NCBI GenBank assembly: GCA_030762895.1
Contig: CM061067.1
Location: 170,126,518 to 170,190,517 of the forward strand
DNA: 64,000 nt
Direction of reading: 5' to 3'
Source: Sophora flavescens
Taxonomy: Eukaryota; Streptophyta; Magnoliopsida; Fabales; Fabaceae
Both the position numbers and the translations under genes were made by a program. Under the pieces are notes generated by a model that did no database searches, was not told the origin of the DNA, and saw only the letters and a list, made by a program, of their open reading frames with translations. This document shows positions 12,187 to 23,586 of this stretch, piece by piece (position 1 is the first letter of the stretch; each line of letters starts with the position of its first letter).

Positions 12187-12433
12187 TTAAAGGATAAGAT
12201 CAGATATGCTGTTATTACTTATTATGATAGTAATCAAGTTGTTACTTTTAGATAATGTTCCAGATGTTGTAAATTAGATAAGATCAGTTTTGATCATAAG
12301 CTTTAGGATTTTATCTATAGTTTGAATTATCTCTATCTTAGGAAGATTGTTATCTTATTGTATCTATATAACAGCACTACTGTAACTATTATAACTCAAT
12401 GAAATACATTTCAGTCTTCCTCTCTATTTTCTA
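12187..12433 (+). repeat. 5' LTR of the complete copia element
   Basis: 247-bp LTR, nearly identical to 16632-16878. It contains a TATA-like TATATAAC near 12365 and ends 3 bases before the PBS. Confidence 0.88.
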
Positions 12434-12436
12434 TCT

Positions 12437-12448
12437 TGGTATCAGAGC
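12437..12448 (+). promoter_or_regulatory. Primer-binding site (initiator tRNA-Met type)
   Basis: TGGTATCAGAGC just downstream of the 5' LTR, the standard plant copia PBS. Confidence 0.93.
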
Positions 12449-12460
12449 ACTTAGAGAAAT

Positions 12461-15400
12461 ATGTTTAATCCTGCCATCATGGAGTCCGCTGCTAATCAGA
12501 AGAACACCCTTCCTTCCATGTGTTCTGTCAAGTTGGACAGAAACAACTATATGCTGTGGAAGTCTCTTGTGTTACCATTGATCAAAGGAAGCAGGCTAGA
12601 TGGTCCCATCTTCGGGACAAAGAAGTGTCAGAACAACACCTCACAAAAGAATCAACAGAGATCAACCCTGCCTATGAGGAATGGATTGCAAGTGACCAAC
12701 AACTCTTGGGTTGGCTATTTAACTCAATGACTGAAGACATTGTAACTCAGTTGCTGCATTGTGAGACCTCCAAGGAACTTTGGGACGATGCTCAAAGTCT
12801 GGCTGGTGCACATACAAGATCTCGGATCACTTTCCTCAAGTCAGAATTTCATAGCACTCGAAAAGGATCAATGAAGATGGAAGACTATCTGATCAAAATG
12901 AAAACTCTTTCAGACAATCTCAAACTTGCAGGCAGTCCAATCTCGAGTGCAGATCTCATCATTCAAACTCTTACTGGACTAGATAGTGAGTATAATGCCA
13001 TAGTGGTTCAATTATCTGACAAGGTTGATTTAACATGGGTTGATTTGCAGGCTCAGCTATTGGCCTTTAAGAATAGGCTTGAGCAACTGAATAATTTCTC
13101 TAATCTGACAATCAATCCATCTGTCAGTCCATCTGTAAATGTTGCTGCTATATCAGACTACAAGGGCAACAAATCTTTCTCGAAAGGAGGTTGGAGAGGA
13201 GCAAACCAAAGAGGCTTTAGAGGAGGAATAGGTAGAGGCAGGACCTCCAGAGGCAGACCTGTTTGTCAACTCTGTAGAAAACCAGGTCATTTGTCAGCAA
13301 ATTGTTATTATCGTTTTGATAAAAACTACATGGGACAACCTCCAGAAGAAAACAACCAGAACAACCTCACAAGCCAAAGTCACAGTGCTTTCATTGCTTC
13401 TCCACACACAACTCAGGATCCAGAATGGCATTTTGATAGTGGTGCCAGCAACCATGTGACTCATGATTCCAACCGATTTCAAGAGATAACTGGAAATGAT
13501 GGTAAGAGTGCTTTAACTGTTGGTAATGGAGAAAAAATGAAAATAGTTGCATCAGGCTTCACAACTATTAATACCAATAAGAAGCCATTAAATCTGAATG
13601 AAGTACTTTATGTGCCCAATATTACTAAAAATCTCTTGAGTATTTCCAAACTTGCTGCTGACAATAACATTCTTGTTGAATTTCATGCAAATCATTGTTT
13701 TGTTAAGGACAAGATGACAGGAACAGTCCTAGTGGAAGGGAAGCTTAAGGAAGGTTTATATCAGATGACAAATGTCCTACCTCAATCAAAAGACAATCCC
13801 AAAGCTTTCCTATCAGTCTGGCACAGGAGGCTTGGACATCCCAGTAGTAGAGTGCTAGAAGAAATCTTGAAAAGTTGTCAAATAAAAGTGTCACCCAGTG
13901 ACCCCTTTTCATTTTGTGAAGCTTTTCGATATGGAAAGTCTCATTTATTGCCCTTTAATTTGTCTACTTCACGTGCTCAGGAACCCTTGGATTTAATCCA
14001 TTCTGATGTTTGGGGACCAGCACCAATAAATTCATCTTCTGGCTTTAGATTCTATGTTCTGTTTATTGATGATTTTAGTAGATATACTTGGATTTTTCCA
14101 TTGAAACAAAAATTTGAGACTTTGTAGGCCTTTATTCAATTTAAAAATCAAGTTGAGAATCAATTTAATAAGAAAATCAAAGCATTGCAGTGTGATGGAG
14201 GAGATGAGTACAGGATATTCCAAAAACTAGCTCTTGAATCAGGAATCCAGCTAAGGCTCTCTTGTCCATATACCTCTGAGAGAAAGCATAGACATGTGGT
14301 GGAGTTAGGACTGACTCTTCTAGCCCAAGCCAAGATGCCCTTGTATTTTTGGTGGGAAGCATTCTCAACTGCTGTTTTTCTAATTAATAGGCTTCCTTCT
14401 CCAGTAATTGAGAAACAAAATCCATACTCATTACTTCTTGGCAAAAGTCCAGATTACAGCCTCTTAAAGCCATTCAGGTGTGCATGTTATCCTTGTCTAA
14501 AGCCTTTCAACAAACACAAATTGCAATTTCACACAACAAAGTGTGTCTTTCTTGGATACAGCAGCTCACATAAAGGATATAAATGCATCAGTCCAACATG
14601 CAGAATTTATGTATCAAGTCATGTGGTGTTCAATGAAGATCATTTTCCTTTTCATGATGGATTCCTAAACACAAGAAGGTCTGTTAAATTCACAACTCAT
14701 CCTATAAGTTTCTTCTATCCTACTGCTCTTGCAAACAACAATGAAAATCTAATCTCCAGGAACATGAAGCTGAAAGCTTAGGAAACGATGATGACAACAA
14801 CAACATCAACCAAAGTTCCTCATCTCAAAACAGCAGAACCTGTAGCACGCAGTCAAATTCTCCTGTTAGAACCTCCCACATTCATGAGCAGTCCACTGAA
14901 GAGCACAGAACAGATAGTTCATCAGGAATGACGCCTCAAAATGAAGAAGTAGGCTCTAATAATGCAACCACAGACCTTGCTTCAACTTCACCATTGATTA
15001 CTCATCAAATGTGTACAAGAAGCAAGGTTGGGATATTCAAACCAGAGCATCCATATGTTGGCATGACTGAGAAAATGCAAGAAGAAATAGAACCACAATC
15101 TGTCAGTGAAGCTCTTCGAAGGCCCGAATGGAAAGAAACAATGACATCAGAATTCAATGCACTTATATCTAATGACACATGGACCTTGATACCCTATGAA
15201 GGTCATGAAAATGTCGTAGACTCTAAATGGGTGTTCAAGACCAAGTACAAGGCTGATGGACCAATTGAAAGGAGAAAGGCTAGACTTGTTGCCAAAGGTT
15301 TTCAGCAATCGACAGGCATAGACTTTGATGAAACATTCAGTCCAGTCATCAAAGCAAGCACAATGAGAGTTATACTGACTTTTGTTGTTCATTACAACTG

Positions 15401-16625
15401 GGAGGTAAGACAAATGGATATTAACAATGCTTTTCTAAATGGTTATCTCAAGTAAACTGTTTTTATGCATCAGCCAGAGGGTTTTGAGGATTCATCAAAA
15501 TCTAATCACATTTGCAAGTTGACAAAGGCTATCTATGGATTAAAACAGGCTCCAAGGGCCTGGTTTGATAGGCTCAAAAATGCCTTGCTTGAATGGGGTT
15601 TTCAAAATACCAAGAGTGATGCTTCTTTGTTCTTTCTCACTGGGAAAGGTCATATTACTTTCCTCTTGATATATGTCGATGATATCATCATAACAGGAAG
15701 TGATCCAAATTTTCTAAAGACTTTCATCAGACAGCTAAATGAAACCTTTGCACTAAAGGATCTTGGAGCACTACATTATTTTCTGGGAATTGAGGTTCAA
15801 AGAGACTCAGCTGGGATGTATCTCAAACAAACAAAAACATAACTGATTTATTGAAGAAGTTCAACATGGAAAGCTCCTCTTCTTGTCCAACTCCAATGAT
15901 CACGGGCAAAGCTTTTATAGCAGAAGGAGAACCTATGCAGAATCCAACCTTATTTCGAAAGGCAATAGGAGCACTTTAGTACTTGACAAATACAAGACCA
16001 GATCTAGCCTATTCTGTGATCAAATTGAGCCAATACATGAGCTGCCCAACTGTTCTTCATTGGCAAGGAGTAAAAAGAGTTTTCAGGTACCTCCAAGGAA
16101 CTAAGACATTGAGCTTACACATCAAGCCTTCCACTGATCTGGACATCTCTGGGTTCTCAGATGCTGACTGAGCAACAAGTCCTGATGATAGGAAATCAGT
16201 AGGAGGACACTGTGTTTTTCTAGGAGAAACTCTCATCTCCTGGTCCTCTAGAAAGCAACGGGTGGTCTCTCGATCAAGCACTAAATCTGAGTATAGAGCC
16301 TTGGCTGATCTAGCTGCTGAAATCACATGGATCAAGTCATTGCTACATGAAGTTAAATTTCCTGTACCAAGGCTACCAATTTTATGGTGTGATAATCTGA
16401 GTGCCAAAGCACTGGCCTCTAATCCAGTCATGCATACAAGATCTAAGCTTATTGAAGTTGATATTCACTTTATATGAGACCAAGTGCTGAATAATCAAAT
16501 CACTGTAGCCTATGTTCCATCAACTGATCAGATTGCAGATTGTCTCACCAAAGCTCTCTCACACTCCAGGTTCAGTCAGCTTAGAGACAAACTCGGAGTG
16601 CTACCTACACCCACTCGTTTGAGAG
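12461..16625 (+). pseudogene. Copia gag-pol polyprotein, decayed
   Basis: The start is probably ATG 12461 (a gag N-terminus with KLDRNNYMLWKSLVLPL); the frame shifts near 12600 into the long frame ending 14127. Order of domains: gag (UBN2-type) to about 13100; zinc knuckle CQLCRKPGHLSANC at about 13264; protease WHFDSGASNHV at about 13430 with intact DSG; integrase from a HRRLGHP segment (about 13820), then HSDVWGP, QCDGGDEY and ERKHRHVVE; RT with KARLVAKGF and YVDDIIITG (about 15675); RNase H to about 16600. Stops lie at about 14125, 14779, 15453, 15840, 16169 and 16475, with frameshifts between. All domains are present, so it was a full element that decayed after insertion. Confidence 0.92.
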
Positions 16626-16631
16626 GGGGAG

Positions 16632-16878
16632 TTAAAGGATAAGATCATATATGCTGTTATTACTTATTATGATAGTAATCAAGTTGTTACTTTTAGATAA
16701 TGTTCAAGATGTTGTAAATTAGATAAGATCGGTTTTGATCATAAGCTTTAGGATCTTATCTATAGTTTGAATTATCTCTATCTTAGGAAGTTTGTTATCT
16801 TATTGTATCTATGTAACAGCACTACCGTAACTATTATAACTCAATGAAATACGTTTCAGTCTTCCTCTCTATTTTCTA
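16632..16878 (+). repeat. 3' LTR of the complete copia element
   Basis: 247 bp, directly after the polypurine tract GAGAGGGGGAG (16621-16631). It matches the 5' LTR except for about 8 substitutions (5 transitions, 3 transversions as counted by eye) and no indels. Confidence 0.88.
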
Positions 16879-17052
16879 TCTAGTCTCACTATCTTTTCCA
16901 TTCAAACTACGACACATTAGTAGAAAATTGAGAATTTAAAACAGTTCATAGTTTATTTCCCTACTTTGTTCAAGTCCATACATAGAATGGTAAACGTAAC
17001 TGAAAAGACATATAATGAAGATATTAGCTTGTTCAATTAAAACATATTAGAG

Positions 17053-17230
17053 TCACATGTCCTTACCATTACCCTTCATGTGCATCATATAAGCCAACCT
17101 AATTGTTGTTAATGGTTTTTCTTCATACAACACGTTAGCTAACATGGCAATAAGCTTGTAATGAACTAACTCTGCCCAATAATTCTTCTTGTTGGTTTCT
17201 ATAAGTGCTTTGATAACATGAAGACAGATG
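17053..17230 (-). pseudogene. Possible host-gene exon, unrecognised
   Basis: The minus strand keeps an open, protein-like frame (LHVIKALIETNKKNYWAELV, then AMLANVLYEEKPL) of about 60 residues. I do not recognise the family. There is no transposon hallmark around it. It may belong with the exon-like piece at 19028-19141 on the same strand. It could also be chance coding. No start or stop of a full gene can be placed. Confidence 0.3.
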
Positions 17231-17289
17231 GAATGTAAATAAATTAAGAAGACAAATGCATGACATGAATGAATCATATTTCAAATTGA

Positions 17290-17930
17290 GAGCAAAATAT
17301 CAATCACAAAAAGTGAGAAGACATGTTAAGTCTCGGTCAAAAAAAGGACAAATGCAACAGGGAAAGGAGTCTTAAAGAAAAACCAAATTACTGTCAAGTT
17401 TTGCACAGTTCCTATGTTTCAAGAAATAAATTTCCTACCCATTTTGCAGAACTTTCATCCTTTAAATAGTGAGAAACACCTCCCTTCATGGTATACAAAT
17501 TCTGAAATCCAAGCTACCTGCCATATGGCATAAAATCAATACACTAAAATTAGCAATATGAAAAGGACGGAAAAAAGGATGAAAACAAATAATAACATTA
17601 CCATATAAGAAACCCCAATCTTATAGAATTGATGAGTAATCTTGTATCAAAAAGCATAAGCCCCATTTTAAATACATAAAATCCATGAAAATTAAGAACA
17701 AAGAGATTTAAAACTTACAAAAATTAAGAACAAACAGATTTAAAACTAATAAAAATACCTAGATGTGTATTGACACCACTTTCATGCACCACGCCATGTC
17801 CCTGTAATCAAAGCAAAGGGGAAAAGGTTTAAAATTTTATCACAAGCAGTCCACACCCAAGAGCAACATGATTGATAACATTTATTCATATCAGAACAAT
17901 TCCACTCAAAATACAGTAAAAAAATGAATA
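17290..17930. other. No gene seen
   Basis: AT-rich, intron-like sequence without a supported feature, between the possible exon to the left and the TA microsatellite to the right. Confidence 0.4.
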
Positions 17931-17934
17931 TTGT

Positions 17935-17960
17935 CCATATATATATATATATATATATAC
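17935..17960. repeat. (AT)n microsatellite
   Basis: An uninterrupted AT dinucleotide run of about 11 units followed by ACACAC. Such runs are unstable and common in plant introns and intergenic DNA. Confidence 0.9.
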
Positions 17961-18155
17961 ACACCTCTACCCAGCATGCCACTCACCAACCAACACTAAA
18001 TGAAAAAAATTGCAAATTTCCAGATTTTAAACAGTAGTGAGCCGCAGCACTCGAATTTGGCATCAAATTGAAGGAGACGTTGCGGCAAGCAACATTAATT
18101 CTGGCCACAACTCAAATTTCTTCAAAATGCAGAAACCAAATTATTAAAAAAAAAA

Positions 18156-18563
18156 GGTTAAAGTAATATTTTGGTCCCTATATGTGACACTGATTTTCAA
18201 TTTGGTCCCCATACGTAAAAAGTTATCAATTTGGTCCCTATACGTGACACTGATTTTCAATTAGTCCTTACCGTTAATCGGTCCCTATATAAGAGGGTCA
18301 TATTACAAATTATTGTCACATGTTGGGACCAATTCAACAAAAAAAATTTGAAATCGGTCCCTACATGTAACAATTATTTTCAATTTTATCCCTATATGTG
18401 ATAATAATTTGCAATTTGGTCCCTCTTATATAGGGGCCATTTAGCGGTGAGGATCAAATTGAAAACCAGTGTCACGTATAGGGACCAAATTGATAACTTT
18501 TTACGTATAGGGACCAAATCAAAAATTAGTATCACGTATAGGGACCAAAAAATTACTTTAACC
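18156..18563. mobile_element. 408-bp foldback MITE (Mutator-like)
   Basis: The left end GGTTAAAGTAATATTTTGG mirrors the right end (CCAAAAAATTACTTTAACC). The inverted repeats are long and continue inward through several GGTCCCTATA / TATAGGGACC blocks, so the whole unit can fold back on itself. An A-rich direct repeat TTAAAAAAAA flanks it (about 18144-18155 and 18564-18573), consistent with the 9-10-bp target duplication of Mutator-like elements but low in complexity. It encodes nothing; it would need a transposase in trans. Confidence 0.8.
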
Positions 18564-18573
18564 TTAAAAAAAA

Positions 18574-19020
18574 TTGCATCAAATGCTCACGAATGCAAAA
18601 ACCATTCAATACGATACTATGTAGGAACTAACCAAATAGAAAAGGCATAAATACTATAGGACCCATATTATGCTGAATGAGTAGTTGTGAAAGATTTAGC
18701 GGTGTTCTTCAATCATACCCACCCACTCACAGAAATAGGCAAGAACGGGGGAACGCCTAAGAGATTGTTGCAAATGTCATTTCAATTTTCTCTTCGGATG
18801 AATACCTAAATTCTTGCATTGTTTCTGTAAAATAAATTTATTCTAGCTATTAGCAAAGCACGAATATACATTATCTCTCCTTTTCTAACGCAATAATAAT
18901 CATGAATATATAATGAAAAGGAATAATAATATGATAAAAAAATAACTTACATGAGAATATTAAGAGGATTTGGATTTCTAGGGCTCAAAGAGGAAAAAGA
19001 TTCGATCTTCATCGGTGCGC
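18574..19020. other. No gene seen
   Basis: AT-rich sequence after the MITE; no coding frame, repeat family or RNA gene can be supported. Confidence 0.4.
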
Positions 19021-19027
19021 CACCTTG

Positions 19028-19141
19028 AAATGAAAATGTATCCTCCTTTTGGTGCTAATGGTGGCTTTTGTGCCACAACTCCAGATTTGGTATCGGTCAC
19101 TACCACATTCTTTTGTGTCATCATTGACTGAATCTCGCTGC
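19028..19141 (-). pseudogene. Possible host-gene exon, unrecognised
   Basis: On the minus strand an acceptor-like TTTTTTGCAG precedes an open block (MMTQKNVVVTDTKSGVV, then PPLAPKGGYIFIS) that ends at a donor-like CAAG|GTGGCG. About 330 bases upstream an ATG opens MGMPEKSHANANLMQTS (about 19437-19488), possibly a first exon, but its donor lacks a clean GT in the matching phase. I do not recognise the family. It may be a small host gene or its remnant. Confidence 0.35.
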
Positions 19142-20329
19142 AAAAAACAAACCCCAACTCATATTATTTCTTTTTTTCAAGGTAAGGTATTGAACCAAGT
19201 CTCAAAGAGTTAATGGGATATAACTACAGCTTACGGTTCCAGAGAAAGTAATTAAGAAAGTCCATATTGGAAGCATAAAAGGATCAGTTCAAATGAATTT
19301 AGGAAGGTCAAACCTAGCTATACCAAAAGCCTTCAGTAACCTCACCAATAAACTAAATCGAAGCTCGAATTGCAAACAATAATGAATAGAACAATTCTGC
19401 ATTGACTAAATTCTACGGCAAAGCTGAATTTTTAAATTACTTGTCTGCATCAAATTAGCGTTGGCGTGTGATTTCTCTGGCATGCCCATCACAGCTCCTC
19501 AAGGAAGATAAGGACAGGCTTTCAGAGAGAAAGGGGAAGATAACTTTTGGTATATCAAGTACAGTGAATGTCGGAAGTTTGAAGGATACAGGATTAATGG
19601 TAATTATAATTTTAGTTGAAAGATATTATATTTTTTTAATATAATGTTATTTTGCAGATTAACCCAAGTGATTTTATAATAATTACTATGATCAATACTT
19701 TATTTTTACATATAAAGATATATATAAAAATAATAATAATACGAGAGAGTAAAGACCGGCAACAACTAGGGATAATGTGTCTACATGATAGGGTGTTTAT
19801 TGATTGGTTTGGATTGGTTTTGAGATAAAAATATCCGATCCAGAGATTAAAACAACACGTAATTCGATTCGGTTTGGATTCCTTCCTTAAAAAAAATCAA
19901 ATATGATTCGATTAAATATGGTTTGAATTGGATCCGTTGATTCGAATTTTACCGAGCCATTATTAAATATTTATATTATATCAAGAATCAAGATTACAAG
20001 CTAAATTAAAAAAAATCTTAAACCTATATATACTTGTTAATACATTCATGTAATAACATTTCATAAAATACGTATAGAATAAGCAAATATGATTGTCGCC
20101 TAGTTATAGAACATTTTTTTGTTATGTTTGGAACATTAGAAACAATAAAAAAAAATTACATCAAATTAAACTAGTAAGTATTATTAGGGAAGAAAAAGCT
20201 GATTGACTCCGACAAATGTATCAGATCGAAGTAAGTAATAATAAAATGGTAAGAAGCCGAGTATCGAACACAGATATTGGGTGATCAATTTATTAAAATT
20301 CAAATTAGATAATTAAGTTGACTGATCAG

Positions 20330-21590
20330 CCTCTGGCTCATCTAGTTTTATGGCTAGTATGACCAGGGTTTTGTGCAAATTATATCCTATTTTCACCCAA
20401 ATTAGATTAGATCGTTCTCAAGCAAGGTTTTGAGTCTCTAAAGTAGTTTTAGGTTAATTTAGTCAGTTTTGAGTCAAATAAAGCACTTATGGCTATTTTG
20501 TTGTTTTCAGGTTAAGTAGAAGTTGAGGGAATAAAGAAACAGGGGATTCGCCTCGCGAACCTGAAAGCCAGCAGAACAGTAAAAATGTCATCCTCTCTTG
20601 TTCGCCCCGCGAACAGCTCTTCACCGCGCGACCCTGAAGGATGACTGTTCCAGAAATATGCAAGCTCTCGGGGTCGCCTCACGAATAACTTCTTCGCCTC
20701 GCGATCATGGAAGTCAGAAAGCATCACGGTTGGCCCCTGATGTTCGTAACGGGCGTAATAAGAAGACTCTTCAATTCTTCGCCCCGTGATCCGTTCTTCG
20801 CCTCGCGAGAATGCCAAAGGTTGCTGACTCTTCACAATATTCGCCTCGCGAATAACTTCTTCGCCTCGCGAGTGGGCTGAATTTCTGAATAATTATAAAA
20901 GGTTGTTCTGGACAGATTGAAAAGACTTTTGCTTCTCCATTGTTTTTACCTTTTTCTGTGTGTTTTCGTTTTTCCATGGAGAACTAAGTTTCTAGGATTA
21001 ATCTATTGTAATCGATTTCCACTACACTTGAGGTTCTTGTATTTCCTGTTTTGTATGCTTTTCCCTTTTCAATGTCATGCTATATATTTCTGTTTGCTTA
21101 ATTCAGGAGTATATTGTGTTGTGTTGATTTATTTTCGGTGATATCATGTTCCTATAATTAATCGCGTTTGCTTAATTCGCGTGTGTACGTTTCGTGTTCG
21201 CTTAGTTCACGAAGGGCTTAACCCCGTTTGCTTAATTCGGGAATAGGGACATATATCTGTAGTAGTGGTTTCGCTTGTAAATTGTTGCTACAACCGGGAG
21301 GGGATTAGAATCTGCTTAGGGCTTGGAAATTGCATGAACCTATGATAGTTGGGAAATCGAGAACAATAGATTAATCGTCTTTAGCTATTGATAATCTTTT
21401 CAACTGTTCTGTTTTCATTGCTGTGTTTCACTTTGTTTCTTTTTTGCATTCCAATCAAACCCCCCACAAAACTGATTTTTGTGATAAATAACACTTCAAG
21501 AGTCCTTGTGAGACGACATCCGAGTTGTCGCCCTAAACTACAGTTTTAAAAACCGCTCGTTCTTTTTGGCGCGTGCGCGACAGCGCGATC
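20330..21590 (+). repeat. LTR-like unit with GC palindromes and TATA box
   Basis: A GC-rich block (20545-20880) carries repeated palindromes of the form TTCGCCTCGCGA. A TATAAAA box follows at 20894-20900, then a T-rich leader, a hairpin cluster (21163-21241) and a GC-rich end (GCGCGTGCGCGACAGCGC near 21570). This layout parallels the Athila LTRs at 36568 and 61469 (palindromes upstream of TATA, long leader), so I read it as U3-R-U5 of a related but distinct LTR family. Ends are not firmly placed and no internal region is attached. Confidence 0.45.
21163..21241 (+). other. Three tandem hairpins with covarying stems
   Basis: CGCGTTTGCTTAATTCGCG at 21163-21181; a stem TTCGTG/CACGAA around loop TTCGCTTAGTT at 21191-21213; CCCGTTTGCTTAATTCGGG at 21223-21241. 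The spacing is close to 30 bp. Loops stay almost the same (TTYGCTTARTT) while stems differ and remain complementary, which suggests selection for the fold, in RNA or in DNA. They lie about 270 bases downstream of a TATA box, so they would be in a transcript leader. Confidence 0.6.
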
Positions 21591-21599
21591 ATTGACCAA

Positions 21600-22640
21600 G
21601 TCAAAGGAGAGATAGAAGACTATGATAAAATCAAGTTGGGATATCAACTCAATTAAAACAAAAACAGAATCTAACAAATTGCAACAGATTTCAAGAATTC
21701 AAATATGATTAGGGCATCTAAGATCATGATTACTATACAATCAAGCGTAGATCTATAAATGTGATTAGTTATCTATTCCTAATTTACTTTTATACCAATC
21801 AGGAACCCTAAATTATTCTAATGTCTCCTTCAACCACAAAAGAAAACATCCTTGCACACTAATCAATTATATCTCTATAATGATTAACAAGCAAGAATTC
21901 ATTAAGATCTTGGTTCCCTATATCGATTGCACAAGTCTCCTATTATATCTCTATCAATGATCAACTTGTGTTCATAATTCAAACCCTAAGCATGAATCTC
22001 TATTCGGACTCATCACGTTTGCTTAGTTAATCACGAGCTCTTTTGATTAACGCAATGCAATTCAAAATTAAGAAACAAAGAATATGAAGAAGGAAATAGA
22101 AAACTTCACAAATATCGTTATCTCGTCATGTGCATCTACATCCATTTCTTTGAAAAGAGAATTAGTTCCTCATAGCATACATGATCACCAAGAATTCAAG
22201 AGAAATCATCCAATAAACTCAGAAAATTCCCTACTGGAGACGCAGCTCTCAAAAACTAGGATTAGGGTATGAAATTTGGATCTAAAACAAGCTTTTATAC
22301 TAATTACACATTACGCACGCTCGCGGGGCGAGCAGCTGTTCGCAAGACGAATTTTGAGTTTTGGCCCAGTCCAAATTTCAGTTCCTCGCGGGACGCCCCA
22401 GAGAACCTTCAGAATCTTCAATTTCTGGCCTCTGGCTCGCAGGGCGAGCAATGTCTCACAGGGCGAGACACTTCGATTTTGTATTCCAGCTTGTTTTTTC
22501 CTTTGATTTTTTCTAGCTTGGTCCAACTTCACTTTTGACCTGAAACTTTAAGTAGCAAGTAATGTTTTATTTAATTCAAAAACTTATCTAAAATCCTAAA
22601 AATCATAAAATTGACTCAAGAACTTACTTCGGGACAATTA
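21600..22640 (-). repeat. Convergent LTR-like unit, minus strand
   Basis: On the minus strand there is a GC block (about 22315-22470, CTCGC/GCGAG palindromes), a TATAAAAG box at about 22293-22300 and a long leader running left to about 21600. It faces the plus-strand LTR-like unit (20330-21590) head to head. Palindrome sequences differ from the plus unit, so it is a related but distinct copy. It has no coding content. Confidence 0.4.
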
Positions 22641-22989
22641 AAGCTAAATTTTGGTTAAAACTCAATCAAACTCGATCAATTGAAATAAAAATCGTGGCCT
22701 CACAAACTATAAAACTAGATAACGCAGATGATTATCAAAAACCAACAAATACATTAATAATGCAACAAAAATAAAATAAACATATATTAAATTTTATATA
22801 TAAAGTTTGATTTGGTTTAGTTCGATTTTGGAAAGAGAATCTAAAATCTGATCCAATCCGATCGGTTTTCATACAACAGGATTCAAAAGAATCCAATAGA
22901 TATCGGTTTTGTTTTGTTTTTGATTTTTTTTTATCGATTTTCAATTTTCTTTTGGATCGGTTTGATATGAATACCCCTATTATACGATA

Positions 22990-23585
22990 ACGCATGTATT
23001 CTTTTGATGCTACTAGATTACTTCGTAAATAAATTATATTACATTCCATAAACACATCTTTTGACTGGTTTTATCCTCAAATCATTTTCCGTTAATTAAT
23101 TTTACTCAGTATAGACAAAAGGTAAGCCAAGTTGACTTCTACAATCACATACAGTGCCAGCTGGAAGATTTGACAAATCTACCGGGATGGACCCAAACAA
23201 ATAAATAGTTGAATCGAAGAAGATGCATTCCGGTTAGGATCCGTTTAATTTAGATTTATTCACTAAAAAATTGTTTTTTAAATAAAAAAACAAATTTTAA
23301 TACTTACACATTTTGTTTGACTGGAATTTTAAAAAATAGTATAAAAAGTAGAATTCAACTTTTTTTTAATAAAATTATATTTTCTAAATTCAAAAAAAAA
23401 AATCTCAAGGAAGGTTTATCACAAGGTTACATGAAGATATGTTATTCCATTTTAGAATATCACACCCTGTTTAGATTAAAAATTACGTAAGTTAAATTTG
23501 TTCGTAATTTTTAAAGAATATAATATATGACAATATATTATTGTTAAGGATCGAATTCAGTACACCAAAATAAAAGAGTAAATCA
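22990..23585. other. No gene seen
   Basis: AT-rich sequence with oligo-A and oligo-T runs. No supported feature. Confidence 0.4.
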
Positions 23586-23586
23586 T

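Larger units (their letters stand above)
12187..16878 (+). mobile_element. Complete Ty1/copia element with two LTRs
   Basis: LTR - PBS - gag - protease - integrase - RT - RNase H - PPT - LTR, about 4.7 kb. It is flanked by the direct repeat TCTAG (12182-12186 and 16879-16883), the expected 5-bp target duplication. Both LTRs are 247 bp and differ at about 8 positions by eye (about 3 percent), so the insertion is moderately old. With this placement the LTRs start TTAAAGG and end TTTTCTA, which are not the usual TG...CA ends. Its coding region is broken by several stops and frameshifts. Confidence 0.9.
19788..22980. mobile_element. hAT-like repeat pair enclosing LTR-like DNA (tentative)
   Basis: The left end starts ATAGGGTGTTTATTGATTGG and the right end finishes GAATACCCCTAT, roughly inverted, with A/T-rich GGTTTGGATTGG-type subterminal repeats at both ends. 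This form is common in plant hAT MITEs. The 8 bases flanking each side match at only about half the positions, so this may instead be two separate small elements around an LTR-like block. No transposase is seen. Confidence 0.35.
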
